A stretch of DNA of 64,000 nt from Adineta steineri (taxonomy: Eukaryota > Rotifera > Eurotatoria > Adinetida > Adinetidae): positions 236,885 through 300,884 of the forward strand of contig CAJNOI010000117.1 of NCBI GenBank assembly GCA_905250115.1. Reading direction: 5' to 3'. A program made the position numbers and the translations under genes. Under the pieces are notes generated by a model. That model saw only the letters and a list, made by a program, of their open reading frames with translations. It was not told the origin of the DNA and made no database searches. Shown one piece after another: positions 1-13,164 of this stretch. Every line of letters begins with the position of its first letter. The first letter of the stretch is position 1.

Positions 1-46
<46 letters not shown>
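1..46. repeat. CT dinucleotide microsatellite
   Basis: An uninterrupted (CT)n run of 46 bp begins the window. The window edge cuts it, so its full length is unknown. Confidence 0.97.
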
Positions 47-50
<4 letters not shown>

Positions 51-918
51 GTTTCTAGATTATTAATGAAAGAATATCATATATAGTTATATTTATGATG
101 TTAGTTTTGATAAGAGATCATTTTCTCTTCTTCTTTTCCTCAATTTTTGCGCAGCCAGTCAAACATATATATATATATAAATGAGGAAGCCAATATATAT
201 CCTTTTCTCCTTTTTTCTCTCTGTTTTTCTTCGTTCATCTTTCATCCTGATGTCACGAGATATATAGGTTTATAGGAGTAAATGCGTCTATATACTGAGA
301 AAAGAAGTAGAAGACAGATGTCGTGTTGCTAAGCAATAGTTCTCTCATTCTTAACCAGTATTACTTTGTCGTTGTGCGTCGTCTATCTCTTCTTTCTTCT
401 CGACGGGCACACACACACACATACCTTCACGACTAACTCTGCGAGAAAGATTCAATCCACTTCTCTCTCACCTCTTTTCTCTTCTTCTCTTTTTCGTCTT
501 TGTCTCCTCCTTCTCAACGCTACTACTACTATTCTCACTCACTCACTCATTCACCCTCTACTTCTTGATTCTGTATGCACTTCTCTTCTTTTCTTTTTTT
601 TTTTTTTTTCATATAGTTTTTTCTTTGACTTTACAAGCATAAAGACACAAAAGAACAACACAGATCACTATCGATATTTATTATATACATATATATTTGT
701 ACGTAAGAATAATCCTATAGATTAGTAGAAGATTTATGTTTTTTTTGTCTAAGTATCAAAAAAAGTTTTCTATATTTTACGGGTACATATGTCATATTTT
801 ACGTCTTTGTTATATCTATCCAGCTAGAATAGAAAAAGACATATTTAAGTAGACATGTCAATTAATATGATATATTCTATTGAATTTATAATAAATAAAA
901 TCTTCTTATTTCAGACAA
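47..918. other. pyrimidine-rich upstream region of the forkhead gene
   Basis: No convincing gene. The stretch is rich in TTTCTCTT tracts, has an (AC)n run near 409-421 and a T-run near 595-609. An acceptor-like TTCTTATTTCAG lies just before the ATG at 919, so a 5' untranslated exon and intron probably lie here. A 119-codon open frame at 366-725 is low-complexity (Leu/Ser/Phe) and is not supported as a gene. Confidence 0.6.
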
Positions 919-1836
919 ATGTTAGCTCATTATCGTACAACTAAATTAAAACAACAATCAGATCATGATCTTACGGAATTATCATGGTTAACACAATCAG
1001 ATATATTTGATCGTCCACCATCATCACGTTTAACAAATCCTGTACCTATATTAAGTAAGAGTTTACCATGTTATATTACAGATAAACATCGTCATCGTTC
1101 ATCTCCTCCACCAAGTCTTATTGATTCATCTGATAGTGAACATGATAATGATTCATCATCATTAAATTCTTCAAGTGAACGTGTAACAACAACAACAACA
1201 GCAGCCGATAATGTTTCACCACCACATTCAGCATTATGTTTTTGGATATTATTTGCTATTGAAGATTCTAAATCTCGTACATTAACTTTAAATGAAATAT
1301 GTGATTGGATTGAACATCATATTGAACAATCATTAACAAATAATAATACAAATACTTTAGTATCTTCAACAGATGAACATTTACTTCATAGTGCTCGTTT
1401 AAAAAGTAAAATTCGTTATCATATGACAAAACAAATCTCATTTTTTGTAAAAATTATTAAAAATCCAATAAATGGAACAAAACTACGTTATCCACTATGG
1501 ACAACTGATCGTTCAAAACGTTTACTGTTACTTGATACATTATTAACAATGAATACAAGACAATTATCATTAACAACACAATATACAATAAATATATTTG
1601 AACGTTTATGTTCGGAAAGACAACGTGATTTAATTCGTCATACAAATGATGAAAATAGTTGTCCATTAAATAATCGTAAACGAGATAAAACTATCAATTA
1701 TCTTGGTTCATCAGAAGAAACAACAAATAATAATAAAAGAAAAAAACAACGTTCAAAAAATGATTTATCAGCAAGACCTAGTGTTGAAGTTGTTGATGCA
1801 GCTATGACATTACTTCTTTTACGACAACCAAAATGA
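919..1836 (+). CDS. divergent forkhead-domain (FoxN-like) transcription factor
   Basis: Single-exon 305-aa ORF. Residues ~99-200 look like a diverged forkhead (winged-helix) DNA-binding domain: PPHSALCFWILFAIEDS (helix 1; FoxN proteins have a similar 'AIEDSP'), LTLNEICDWIEHHI (helix 2), then KIRYHMTKQISFFVKI in place of the usual SIRHNLSLNKCFVKV recognition helix, and YPLWTTD in place of the wing WxxDP. A Ser/Thr-rich N-terminus and a basic stretch near residues 272-280 (KRKKQRSK), a possible nuclear signal, flank it. The recognition helix is poorly conserved (His and Met where Ser-Leu-Ser is usual), so DNA specificity is uncertain. A Poly-Asn/Thr insert separates helix 2 from helix 3. I infer a nuclear regulator; the forkhead call is moderate, the FoxN subtype weak. 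Confidence 0.6.
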   Translation: MLAHYRTTKLKQQSDHDLTELSWLTQSDIFDRPPSSRLTNPVPILSKSLPCYITDKHRHRSSPPPSLIDSSDSEHDNDSSSLNSSSERVTTTTTAADNVSPPHSALCFWILFAIEDSKSRTLTLNEICDWIEHHIEQSLTNNNTNTLVSSTDEHLLHSARLKSKIRYHMTKQISFFVKIIKNPINGTKLRYPLWTTDRSKRLLLLDTLLTMNTRQLSLTTQYTINIFERLCSERQRDLIRHTNDENSCPLNNRKRDKTINYLGSSEETTNNNKRKKQRSKNDLSARPSVEVVDAAMTLLLLRQPK

Positions 1837-2449
1837 AATTTTTTTTTCTCTCTTTTTACACATCTAGAATTTCTATAGACATACATCTAAGATGAAGAAA
1901 AAAAATACCACTTAATATTATGCTGTCGATAGAAAATCGTATCAGGTGAATTCAGACATGTACGAATCAATTTCTATAATATTTGGAAAAATTTTATTTT
2001 ATTTTTTTGAATATAAAAAATATGTGCAATTCGTTTTTCTTCTTTTCTCATTTTTCTTACTGTTGTTATTTTTTGTTTAGTTTAATAATCAATGAGGAAA
2101 AAATTCTCGTTTTTTTTTTTTCTTGTTTGATTATTTACTTTTACCTTGCAAAGTTAGATTTCTATTGAAAAACAATACCGATAACCTTGCAGTATAAATA
2201 AATCTCATATATAGATGAGAAATGAAGAAAGACAAATAATAAAAAAAAAAGAACTATCAGGTGTATTTATTATTTATTGTTATTCATAAAATAAATCTTT
2301 TTTAATATTGATATTAACAATAAAAATAACGATTTTTCAAATATTGTTTTTTTTTAAATAAAATAGATACGATGAGAAGAAAAGAAAAAATAAATAATTT
2401 ACAACAAGGAAAGATTAATTGTTTTATGAAAGACATTTATTTTAGATTT
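1837..2449. other. AT-rich convergent 3' intergenic region
   Basis: Lies between the 3' ends of the forkhead gene (+) and the TBC1D30-like gene (-). Homopolymer A/T runs and AATAAA-like hexamers occur (for example near 2197 and 2359). I see no gene in it. Confidence 0.6.
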
Positions 2450-4612
2450 TTATCGACTTGTGACAATAGGTGAATATAGTCCAAGTCTATATCCATTCAT
2501 TGCTACATTTTCATTATATGATCGAGATGGAAATGGGTTAAATGATGAATATTTAGGTATTTGTACAGATCGAGATGTAACAAGACGATCGATATAATTA
2601 TCTGATGATGGTTTCTTTTGTATAGCTTTACAAATTGCTGTTGGTGGTGGTTTTTCAGGATGAAGACATGTTAATAATTGTTCAATTTCTTCTTGTAATT
2701 CTTCTGGATCTTCTTTTGTTGAGGATTTAGTGGAAACATTTTTTTTGACTTGATTTCGTTTTATATCTGTTGATTTAACAAGTAAATGATTTACCTATAT
2801 ATATATATAAGAGAATATATAATTTCTTGTTTTTCAAAATAAGATATTAATTACCAAGGGTCCATTCGATATCGAACATAAAGATTCCGATGGACTTTGT
2901 CGTTGTGTATTTGAAGCTATGTAATAAAAGAAAATTTATATTGAATAATCAAGAGAAAAAAAACATGAATTACATTGAGTAATAATCTGTACTTCTTTAT
3001 TTCGTTGTTTAAGTTTTTTATATTGTTGTCGTAGTTGATTTACATCCGGAGAATTTGATTTATTCGATATTGATTCAACTATTCAATTAGGAGAAAAAAC
3101 GCTAATATAAAACATTGGAAAGTTTTCTTACATCGATTAGTTCGTGATGATGATGATGATGGTGACGAAAGTATTGCAAAACAAGATATAAAATTAACAA
3201 TATCTTCGTCAACTAATTTTGTTTTTATTCGTTTAAGATCCTATAATAAAGAAAAAATATATATCATTTATGACAGACAAGAACATTTAACATTGTCAAT
3301 CAATAAATCATTGGGGGATATGAAATGACAGTAAAACATTAGTATCTCATCTAGAAATCTTCTTCAAACAATATCCATTTATCTTACTTTTGATTTTGAT
3401 TGATTTTGTTTGATATTTTCAGATGTTTGTTGAAATGAATATTTCTGACGGAGTTCCGATAAGAATGGTGTTGGAAATGGACCAAGATTATATATTTCCT
3501 AAAAGAATAGAATAATAAACTAAACTTCTATTTTTTCTAATTAATCTTACTTGTATTAAATTATCAGCAACAATAATTTTTTCATCTAATAATTGAACAG
3601 ATAAATGACCCATAGCTGAATAAAATTGATCAGCTGTTGGTACTTTTAAAACAGCACTAAAATATTAGAAAAAAAAGTTAATAATAGATCAAAGCAAAAA
3701 AAATTACATTGATAATTTTGACCATAGAAGAAGTCCAGTACGGAAAAGTACTTCACTGCCTTCAATCATTAATGCATCCCAAACACGTAATGTTGCCTGT
3801 CTTGGTAAACACGTAACAAATAATGTGAGAAACCATTGTATCGTAAAAACATTTAATAGAGGTGGTTCATAATTTCCTCCTTCATCATCATCACACGACG
3901 TTGATGATGATTGAAGATTTTTTAGATGTAAATGTAATTGTGGATTATATATTTTTAACCATTGATCAAATACAGTCATATCAATTGCTAATGCATGTAA
4001 ATTATTAGAAAAAAAATCTGGTAATATTGAATCTATTAAATAAATTAATATCATTAATGCATTTTCTTCGTTCATATTAACAACATCAAGTATAACAGAT
4101 GTCAAAATATGAAGACCTTGACAATAGCCGATTGATTTATTATAACGAGCAAATGCAAGTAAAACACGTTTAAGTATTGTTCGATTATGTTCATTTGTTG
4201 ACCAATTACAACCTGTTCGATGTAAATCCTAAATTACAAAAAAAAAATAAATATAAATTCGATTGAATTTTCTATTAAAATTTACTTTAACAATTTGATT
4301 ATTTAATTGTTCATCTTCGGGATAGGATTCATTATTAAATGCAAATTGTCGAGTTTTATCCCAATCGAGATGTATATCATGTATATATTTTTTTGCTAAG
4401 GTAATCCATAAGTTTTGTCGAGTTTCTGAAGATAACCCACCAGGTATTCGAACTTCAATTGACATTGTATTTTTCCATTGTTCAAAATCCTTTTCATTAT
4501 CATCTATAAGTAAGAATGAATTACTAAATATATAGAAAAAAATTAATTTTGTTTTTTTCTTACTTGATAACAATGAATTCATTGATGCTTCCAATATACT
4601 ATCGATTGTCAT
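2450..4612 (-). CDS. TBC1D30: TBC1D30-type Rab GTPase-activating protein
   Basis: Multi-exon gene whose frames join at GT-AG introns. Exon 1 is about 4562-4612 (MTIDSILEAS...), exon 2 about 4286-4503, exon 3 about 3707-4228, then short exons down to the stop at 2450-2452. The TBC domain is intact: IPGG..R start, arginine finger IVKDLHR (IxxDxxR, across the exon 2/3 junction) and glutamine finger GYCQG. Next come NNLHALAIDM, GGNYEPPL, FTIQWFLTLFVTCLP and RVWD, the order found in vertebrate TBC1D30. Downstream exons give DQFYSAMGHLSVQLL and PFPTPFLSELRQKYSF, matching the family's post-TBC region, then a coiled-coil-like stretch and a C-terminus ending SPIVTSR. The family acts as a GAP for Rab8-type GTPases and restrains ciliogenesis. 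With both catalytic fingers present it should be active. Upstream 5' untranslated exons are possible because TTTCTTTTAG immediately precedes the ATG. Confidence 0.88.
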
Positions 4613-7600
4613 CTCTAAAAGAAAAAGACTTACATCTATAAGTTATATGTCTGATTAACTAAATGTAACGTCGAAATAGAACAAAAAAAAAAGGTTTCTA
4701 CTGCGTAAATAAGATTTGTTTTTTCTTCCGTTTTCTTTTTCCACGCGGAAGAATATTAAATTTCATGCTATGACTATTACCATCATCTTTCTACTTATGT
4801 GTAAAAAAATGAGTGGCATGCTTGCGTGTGAATACTATCATCTGAACTTGTCTTCGTTCATCAATATTACTAGTTCCTTTTTTTCTCCGGAGACAAAATA
4901 ATATGTAGGCGGACGAAAAAAGAAAAAGAAGAAAATATGTTTCTATATACTCGTAAGTAGAGAGCGCCGAAGAAAAAAAGAAGTAGGCGTTAGCATTCCT
5001 TACTTTATTCTTCTGTTGATGATGATGACGTCAATCCATCATTTCTACGTCATTGTTATTCTTTTTCTATCTGAAAGAGGCGTTCATAAAAACAAGCTGC
5101 TTTACAACTCATTGCTCACACATTCTTCAATGATAGAGGGCAACATGACAAAACAAATTACAAAATACATAATCATTCAACTGAACTACCAATTAAAGTA
5201 CATGACATACAATAAAGTCATGTTTATTGATCTATTATTTTCAGGAAAAAACATATTAAGTGTTTTTAACAATATAATATTGAATCCAACATGTACCTGC
5301 ATGACTTAGTATGTCATGCGTAGTTGTTTTGCAAATAGAAAAAAAATATTTCTTTTTTTGTTTAATAGAAAAATAGGCGATTTTCAAAGTAAATATTATA
5401 TTTTTCATTAGAATGAAGTTCTTATTTTCCTAGATTTGTCGATGAAAGGTTGTTTTTAATTAAAAACATGTCATAGAAATAGTCTATTCTAAAAATAACA
5501 ATATCTAATGAATACTATTCTCATGTGTTTTATTAGAGATTGAATGGCGTACTTTCAATTGTATATCATTCATATTTAATTAAATAAAATACTAGATGAA
5601 AAAGAAAATAATTAATTAGAAAGCAAAATAGAATAGTTTATATGAGTGATTATTTATATAGAATGCTCGATTACAACTATTGTTTTCCAAAAAAAAAAGA
5701 TTTTTGTTTTTTATGATGCATATGACTGACAAGTCAAAGCACCGTTTTATGAACGGAATCTTACACTACTAACAATCAAAAATCGAAAAAGATACATGGC
5801 AAACGATTTAAATAAATTGGATATAGTTAAAAATAATATTACTAATCGTTTTTGATAAGCTACATTAAGTAAATTGAACGTATATTCGATTATGGTTATA
5901 ATCAAATCATATAGCTCTATTATATTCATTAGATAATTCCATCAAGTCTATGCAAAACGAACAGCATTATTGAAAGCTACTATTATAAAAATTGCGCAAA
6001 CTAAAGATAAAGAATTAATACTCTACAGTCGATCTTCACTAAAATTTCTTTCGTTTATGTTGTATATACATATATCATGTATGACGTGTGTCTGTTCCTG
6101 ATAATTGAAAAACCTAGTAATCTCAAATTGAATAGGAGTAGATATATATATATATATCTCGAAAAATAAACAATGAAATATAAAACCTACAGGATTAAGG
6201 ATTTCTTTTGTGCATATAGCTGCTTATAAGAATGAAATTAATTCTTGTCTTACTTGAAAAGATATGAATCTAATGAGTATCTTTTCCCCTTTAATGATTA
6301 TATGAATGAATTCCTTACATCGAGAAAACAAACTACTAAATTTTTATGCATACCAACAGATTATTTTAAAGGTATCGGACAATGAAAATTCTATATTATT
6401 TCAAGTAGTTTTCTCTCCAGTTTATTATATACATAACAGAAGAAAACGCATGATCTATTTTGCTATACTTTAGACTTCATATATTAATTAAAATGAAGAT
6501 GTAGAACGTGCCATACTTAGTTGAGTTATATATATTTAAGTAAAAGCAATTTATGATAATTAAAATTGTGAAGCATATAGGAAGAACGGAAAACTCATTT
6601 GAACTTCACTATGCGTGACTTTTTTTTCTGTTACATTTACTTGGACTGTTTTATATCGTTTACAAATACCGATAACATACGAATTTGTAACTAAGGTTAA
6701 TATATTGGATCAATAATATCATAAAATAGCAAATTAAAGATTATTATTGATATGATTAACAAAATACATAGAATAGTAAATTATTCATAATTTTCGGATG
6801 AAAAATCGAATAATTTATTTAAAATTTATGTGTACTATTTACGAAATAAATAATTTCATTGATTTATTATGAAGAGAATGTGATTGCAAATGCAATTAGA
6901 ATGATTTATGCGACAGATATCAATACACATTTCTTTCTATGTATTGTCAAGTGATACTTCTTTATAATTGATAGAAATAACGTTTTTTTTTCTTCTTATG
7001 GCACAATAGATAAAATCAGTAGGAGTATCAAGAGGTCAATATGAGTATTCGTTGAGGATAAAGTTCAAAGAAATCGTCGTCACTATATGCAATAGAAAAA
7101 CAGATGTCAATGAATCATTCAGATTTTGGACAAAGAGCACCAAGCAATAGTAACAACTAATTAATTGTAAGTCACGTATGTCAAATGTTTGAGTCGTTTT
7201 CGTCTATCATGATATAATAAAAGTTGAGAAAGGAAACCATACTGTAGAATATTCATTACGAATGTTTGGTAATATTATTGAACTTCGTGATAAAATCAAT
7301 CAAAAGTTCGAGTTTCAATTGCTCTTTTCATTAAATCTTTTATGGTATCAATGAGTTCTTTTCATCATTCTGTATTTATTTGTGATAGACAAGCATAACG
7401 ATATGTTGACAATATTCAAATTCTATTATTGACTTATATAATCTTTCTAAAATACTCCAAGCTTTTAGTTCAGCAAATTATAATCTTATATTCTTAATTG
7501 AATAAATCAAATCAATAATTTGATTTATTATTACGTCTTCATGAATGTAGACACGAGCTCTGAGTTCAAAAATCAGAATGAAGAAATTTTATATCCCCGT

Positions 7601-8045
7601 TATCCTCATCAATCTCAATAAAAAGTTATATTTTTGCGAATAGTTAGTATATCACATTGTTGAAAGTAATGTAAACTTTCGATTTGTCTAATATATCAAT
7701 GAGGAATCCTTGTAAATGCAATTTACTACGCTCAGTGTATGATTTTTTACCAAATATTGTTGTTATTAAACTAGATAAACATCTAGAATTGTATTCTATT
7801 GCGCAGTTATTTGTCACGTTGAGAACTTAGCATTAAATCGATTATTCATAGAAATGTTACGTTTTTTACGGAGATTGATAAACTTAATTTCAATTCAGTT
7901 CGAAAATTTTGTACTGAAATCTAAAGATATAAAAGAATTTGCACTTAGATTCAAGTTTGTACTCATGTAAAGTAGAGAATAACATTTGGAGTTTTTTTTC
8001 TTATCTTTAAAGTTCATTATCAATGTTCTGTCGAAGTAAAAAAAG
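4613..8045. other. gene-poor AT-rich region
   Basis: About 3.4 kb without a supported gene. Open frames at 4716-4901, 5016-5309 and 5747-5929 are short and have no recognisable domain or codon pattern. A CRE-like TGACGTCA lies near 5027. The 6.9-7.8 kb part has scattered coding-like words but I cannot assemble them into an ORF. Confidence 0.5.
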
Positions 8046-8117
8046 GGGCCTGACCGGGGATCGAACCCGGAACCTCGCGCACCCGAAGCGCGAATCATAC
8101 CACTAGACCATCAGGCC
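8046..8117 (-). tRNA. tRNA-Pro (anticodon CGG)
   Basis: The minus strand folds as a full cloverleaf. The acceptor arms GGCCTGA and TCAGGCC pair perfectly, the A-box region is TCTAGTGGTATGATTC, the anticodon stem-loop is CGCGCTTCGGGTGCGCG (loop anticodon CGG), and the T-arm is CCGGGTTCGATCCCCGG. The discriminator base is C at 8046, with a run of seven T (minus strand) just beyond as a Pol III terminator. No intron. The nearest protein gene is the SH3 gene on the same strand, ~300 bp away. Confidence 0.97.
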
Positions 8118-8414
8118 GTTCTCTTATTCGTCGTTCATACATCAGTCAACACTGGATGAAATATTCATAAAAACTTCTATATTTAATTTTTTTTTTGTTT
8201 TTTTTATTTATCCTGAGTTATCTCGTTGTATGTTATACCCATTAAATTCGTTAAAGAAAAACATTGTTCAAAGAATGAGAAAATGTTAGATAAAACGCAT
8301 GCAAAACAAGATGAAGGACTAGAAAACAAGACAAGAATAGAAAAAAAGAAGAAGAAGAGAACGTACACATTAATAATAAGACTATTTTCACAACTAAGAA
8401 TAATTGAAAAATTT

Positions 8415-11400
8415 TTAAATGATTGTCTCACGATATTCATGCATTTTAAGAAAAGTATCAACTTGTGTGGATGTTGTTGGTGCTATTAATGCTTTTGGTA
8501 TAAAACCAATTTGTCCATTAGTTTGTTTTCGTACAAGATAACATGCTCGACCAACTTGTTTAAGTATATAAACATAATCACCACGTTTAACTGAAAATGA
8601 TGCACGTGAACTTCGATAATCTTTTAATATTGTAAATAGACAATGCTGTGATTTATGAAATTTTTTCGGTTGATGATGATGAACAAGTGAGTCTTTTTCA
8701 ATAGCATCAATATTTATTTCACTAAATTGATCGCATAGAATATCACTCATTGTACGAGAAAATTGATTTAAATTTTTTGATGATGATTGATCACAAACAG
8801 AACGTGTTAAACTATTTGATTTTAATTCTGATAATATTGGCACAGGTAAATCAATTGATAAACGTCTTCGTTTCGATGTTTGACAATCATTATTTATAGA
8901 TGAATTCGATGATGATAATGATGATGATGATGATGATGTTAGTGGTGGTGATGATGATGTTGATATTGATGGTGAATGTCCTTCACTTGATGCTCGTTTA
9001 TGTTTTAATGTTGGTTGAACAGGTCGAAAAGCACTATGTGAACTACCAAATTGTTGTTTTTGTCGATGATGATTAAGAAAAATACTAGCAGGAATTTGTA
9101 TATGACTTTTAGGTAGATTATTTATTGATGGTTTGATTTTTTGTTGTTGTTGTACTTGAGTTTTATCTCGTTGAACATTTCGTATAAGAGCAAATTCAGG
9201 TAAACGACGATTTGAATTAGTTGTTGAAATTTTTGTATTAAAATTTTCACCAAATGAATGACGTTTTGTTGAGTCATTTATTATCATATCATTCATTGAT
9301 TTACCATTGAGAAGTGTTTGTCGATGATTTTGAGTTTGTTTTATATGAGATTGACTTATTGGTTTTATTGGATCAGGAACTTTAAGAAGTGATGAACGTC
9401 TTCGTACAGTTGCATAATGTGGTATTGCATTGGATTTCTTAATAAATATAAGAAGAAAAAAACGCTCGATATACTTTAATGACAAGTTATTTTTAGAATG
9501 AACAAAAGAAAGTCATTTAATTAGAAATGTTCTTTTCGCTTGAGATCATTTCAACCTTCAATTTGAATTAACAATGTTTTAGTAGTACGATTTTTCTTTT
9601 CTTCCGGTTAAATAGATTTTTAAATTCCGGAAATTACTATCCATCATATAAAAGATTTTTAGCTTAGAATGATGTCATTTATTCGGTAATCTTTGATTAG
9701 TTTAGAAGATGTTGAATAAACATATATGAAATATTACATTTCCGTCATATTTTGATGAAGAACAAAAATCTAATTCAGATATGACCTACTTCTCTTTTTC
9801 TCTTCCTCATGATTAAAAAAAGGCGATAATTTAATATATAGGTCATACATACTTTTGATAGATTTATTATTGAATATAATGGTGATTGTTCATTTTCAGG
9901 TGTTGCTTGTTGTACGAGAAAAAAAGGTGTTGAATCTGAATAACCTGAATCTTGTGTACTTGATGAATCTGTATCACGTGTTATTACTGTTATTATATCA
10001 TTAGTTAAATTACTTGATTCTTGTTTCGTTATTGTTGCAGGACAATTAATAGAACTAAGTGTTAAACGACGATCTTTTGACGAATTTATTCGTGAGGAAA
10101 TTGGTAATGTATATGTATTACGTCTTTCACGTTCATCAAAATAAAGTTTTGATAATCGTTGTTTCGTATCATCAATTATTGCTGAACTATGAGATAAATA
10201 TCGATTGATTTGTTGTTTAGATGGATAATTTAAATATTTGTCAGTTTTTGTTTCATCATCTTTGATTAATGATGAATCTGTTGATGATATTGAAAGATTA
10301 TTAACGAGCAATTGATTTTGATATAATGAACATATTATACGTGGAATGTAACCTGTTTTTCCTGTTAAATCTATTTGGATATAAAGCCATGGTCCACGTG
10401 AAAATAATGCAGTTACTATTGTACCTAAGACAAGAGGAAAAATCGAGTTTTTTTAATACTTTTAGAACACATGCTGTTTTTATCTCTAGGAAAAAGAAAA
10501 CTTTTAAGAGATGATGTCTCGAAACATCTATGACATGCATTTATGGTTTCTGATAATGACAGTCAGGATATTAACTTCAGTCTGATGAAGCTGTGTACAT
10601 CCATAAAGCTTATCAATTGTAAAAAAAAAGACTATTAAAAATTGCCTAAAGCATTATTCTATTCTTCTTTATAATTAAACCCTATAGGAAATATGTCGGA
10701 AAAAAACAGGTGATCCGAATAAGAATTAATCTATTGAAGTATTATTTTAATATAACTAAGATGAATTGAATCTATTTTACCTTTTCGAACAGCAATATGT
10801 GCTTGAGCAAATGGTTCAAAATTTTTTCGTACAATTACACGGACATTAGCCGGGTTTGATTTTGAATGACCATATAATAAGTTTTCAATGGATCCATTTC
10901 GATTAAGGTTTGTTTTAGGCATATTAGTTGGAATAGATGAATAACATGATGCATAAGATGATGTACGATTTAGAAATATTTGGGACATGTAATCAGAATC
11001 ACAATCACTTCCAATAATATCAATTGTTGGAGATAATTGTGTTGTTGTTGACTAAGAATAAGTAAAAACATGAACGTACTTTCCTTTTTTTAGGAAAAAA
11101 ATCCGTTTTTTTTCTATATATATTCTATTTATTCCGGATTACCGCTAGTCAATAACAAAGAAAGAACTCGTTTCTTTTTTTTTAGTCTCTTCTATTAAGG
11201 TTTTTTTTTATTTTATGTAAAAAATCTAAAATTAGGATGATTAATTTGAAATGAAAAGAAGATCTATTGTAATAATAACATATAAACGTGCAAATACATA
11301 CATTTTTTTTCTTCTTCTATATAGATAAAGAAAGAGTATTCAGTACTTTTTGTAATTCATTCGAGTCTTTTTTATTCCAACTAGTTTCTGTTATGTGTGT

Positions 11401-13164
11401 GTGCTTGCTATGTAAATTCTTGATCATGAATAATTAAGCTTCTGCTGAGCGAGACAAATGAGAACGAGAAAGATATGTGCCTAGTATGTCTCTTGTTTCT
11501 CTTCATCGTGTAATATCCATTAAAAATCGAGAATAACGGAGTGACAACAAATGTTGAAAAATAAGAATAAAATGTGCCCTCGAGAGTGATGTGCATGCAG
11601 ATGAATGAGAGATTGAGTAGCGATGATCATACATTGTCACCATCAGAAACAAAAAAAAATGGAAAAATCTGTATGCATTTCGTCGTCAATATGATTTAGA
11701 TTATATTACAGTAAATAATTATTATTTTTGTATTTTTTTTTTTCGCTTCTTTATCAACGAGTCTAATCTAACAAAAAAATGCTGAAGGTTATTATATGCG
11801 TATAAAATTTCTCGGCACAATTTTTATCAATCTATTGGTCAATAGAATCGTTTTTAATTATCTTAGAAAATAACATTTGCAAAATGTTGAATATAAATGC
11901 ATTTATTCAGATTAGCAAACAAAGAAAGGCAAATTCTTTATTGAATTTATTATTTGTTCGAACTATTAAATAATGTATAATAATAATACTAGTGAACTTG
12001 TCTGTGCTAATGATGATTACATCATCTAATTTCCTATTAAATATTCTTCAGCTCATAGTGATGATTGCAATTACATATTGTACAAAGGAGAAGAAAAAAA
12101 GTCAATTTGTCCTAATGATTGTCATCGAAGGAGTGACTATGCTATGTACTAATGATAGATGAATGATGTGTCACTATATTGGTAACAACGACAATATGAC
12201 GCAATACATAAATCCTTCTTTCTTTCTTTTTTTTTCATATACTCACAGCATCAATGCCTTTCTTATTCAATGTTTGACGATGATAAGAACGTAATGATGT
12301 TGGTAAAAGACTGAATAACGAACGACAATGTTCATCAGTCTTGTTTAAAGTATGACTGCCTAATTTACGACAAGGTTGGTGATGATGATGATGAACGGTT
12401 TCCGTTCGTTGTATTGATGTAGTTGGTGAAAGCCTTAGGTCAATAATAGAAGCAGCGGTTGTAGCGGCGCCCGATGTAATCATTGATTCATCTTTGTAAG
12501 CTAAATAATAACAATAATAATAATAATAACACATGATTGCTTCTGTTTGAACTAACAAACGATTGAAAAATATCGGATTTCCGTCAATCAACTATATATC
12601 AATTTTGAATAAAATGTCGTAATTTCATTTTCGACATTAACAAACACACATGTATATATATTAGAAAAAAAAAGGACAAGGTCAAAGATCCTTGTCTACA
12701 AAACATAAAAGTTAGTCAAATAATTTCGATCATGATATGTATATGTACGAACATTTCCTCTTCAGGCTAATATTGATCATGCTTTTATATATATATTGAA
12801 AATCGATGCTCATATACATACATCTTATTTTTTATTTGTCTCAACAAACTATTTGATTAGAAGTATATGGAATAAATGAAAAGATTGCTTATCTCTTTTT
12901 TTTTCTTTTCTTTTCATGCTTGTCTCATTTATCGTATGTATATGATATGATTTGAGACGTCGCGTCGACGTCAATCATTAGTATATGATCTCACATATAA
13001 AACATATGTAATATATATATATAGTGAGGCAATACCAGATGTATACATATGCACCATCATTCAAAATAACTGTGTGTTTGTGTCTACTATTGAAACAACA
13101 GAAATAATTAGAAAGAAAACTTACCAGTATGCTTAGAAAGAATTTCTTTGATTTTCTTCCACAT
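8415..13164 (-). CDS. two-SH3-domain adaptor-like protein
   Basis: Reconstructed from joined exons: start MWKKIKEILSKHT at 13164; a large exon ~12247-12509; ~10785-11052; ~9859-10423; and a last exon ending at 8415. Phases agree at each junction. First SH3-like domain: VRVIVRKNFEPFAQAHIAVRKG joins across an intron to TIVTALFSRGPWLYIQ...GKTGYIPRIICSL. Second SH3-like domain, near the C-terminus: CLFTILKDYRSSRASFSVKRGDYVYIL...GQIGFIPKALIAP. The ALYDY, W and GxxP landmarks of SH3 folds are partly replaced (ILKDY, CYLV for the first W, GFIP retained). Between them lie long Ser/Thr/Gln-rich, probably disordered segments. I infer a cytoplasmic scaffold that binds proline motifs; I do not recognise a specific orthologue. 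A 3.1-kb 5' part has two large introns, unlike the neighbours. Confidence 0.75.

Noticed and set aside
366-725. 119-codon open frame in the upstream region of the forkhead gene
   Set aside because: Translation of CT-rich low-complexity DNA (runs of Leu, Ser, Phe, Thr); no ATG context or domain.
5016-5309. 97-codon open frame
   Set aside because: No domain; composition matches surrounding AT-rich DNA.
7026-7044. TATCAAGAGGTCAATATG considered as another SL exon/donor
   Set aside because: Only CAAGAGGT matches; neither the CTTATTACAA part nor the SL-RNA 3' part follows.
7895-8098. Open frame overlapping the tRNA-Pro gene
   Set aside because: Its only non-random part (ASGARGSGFDPRSGP) is the translation of the tRNA itself.
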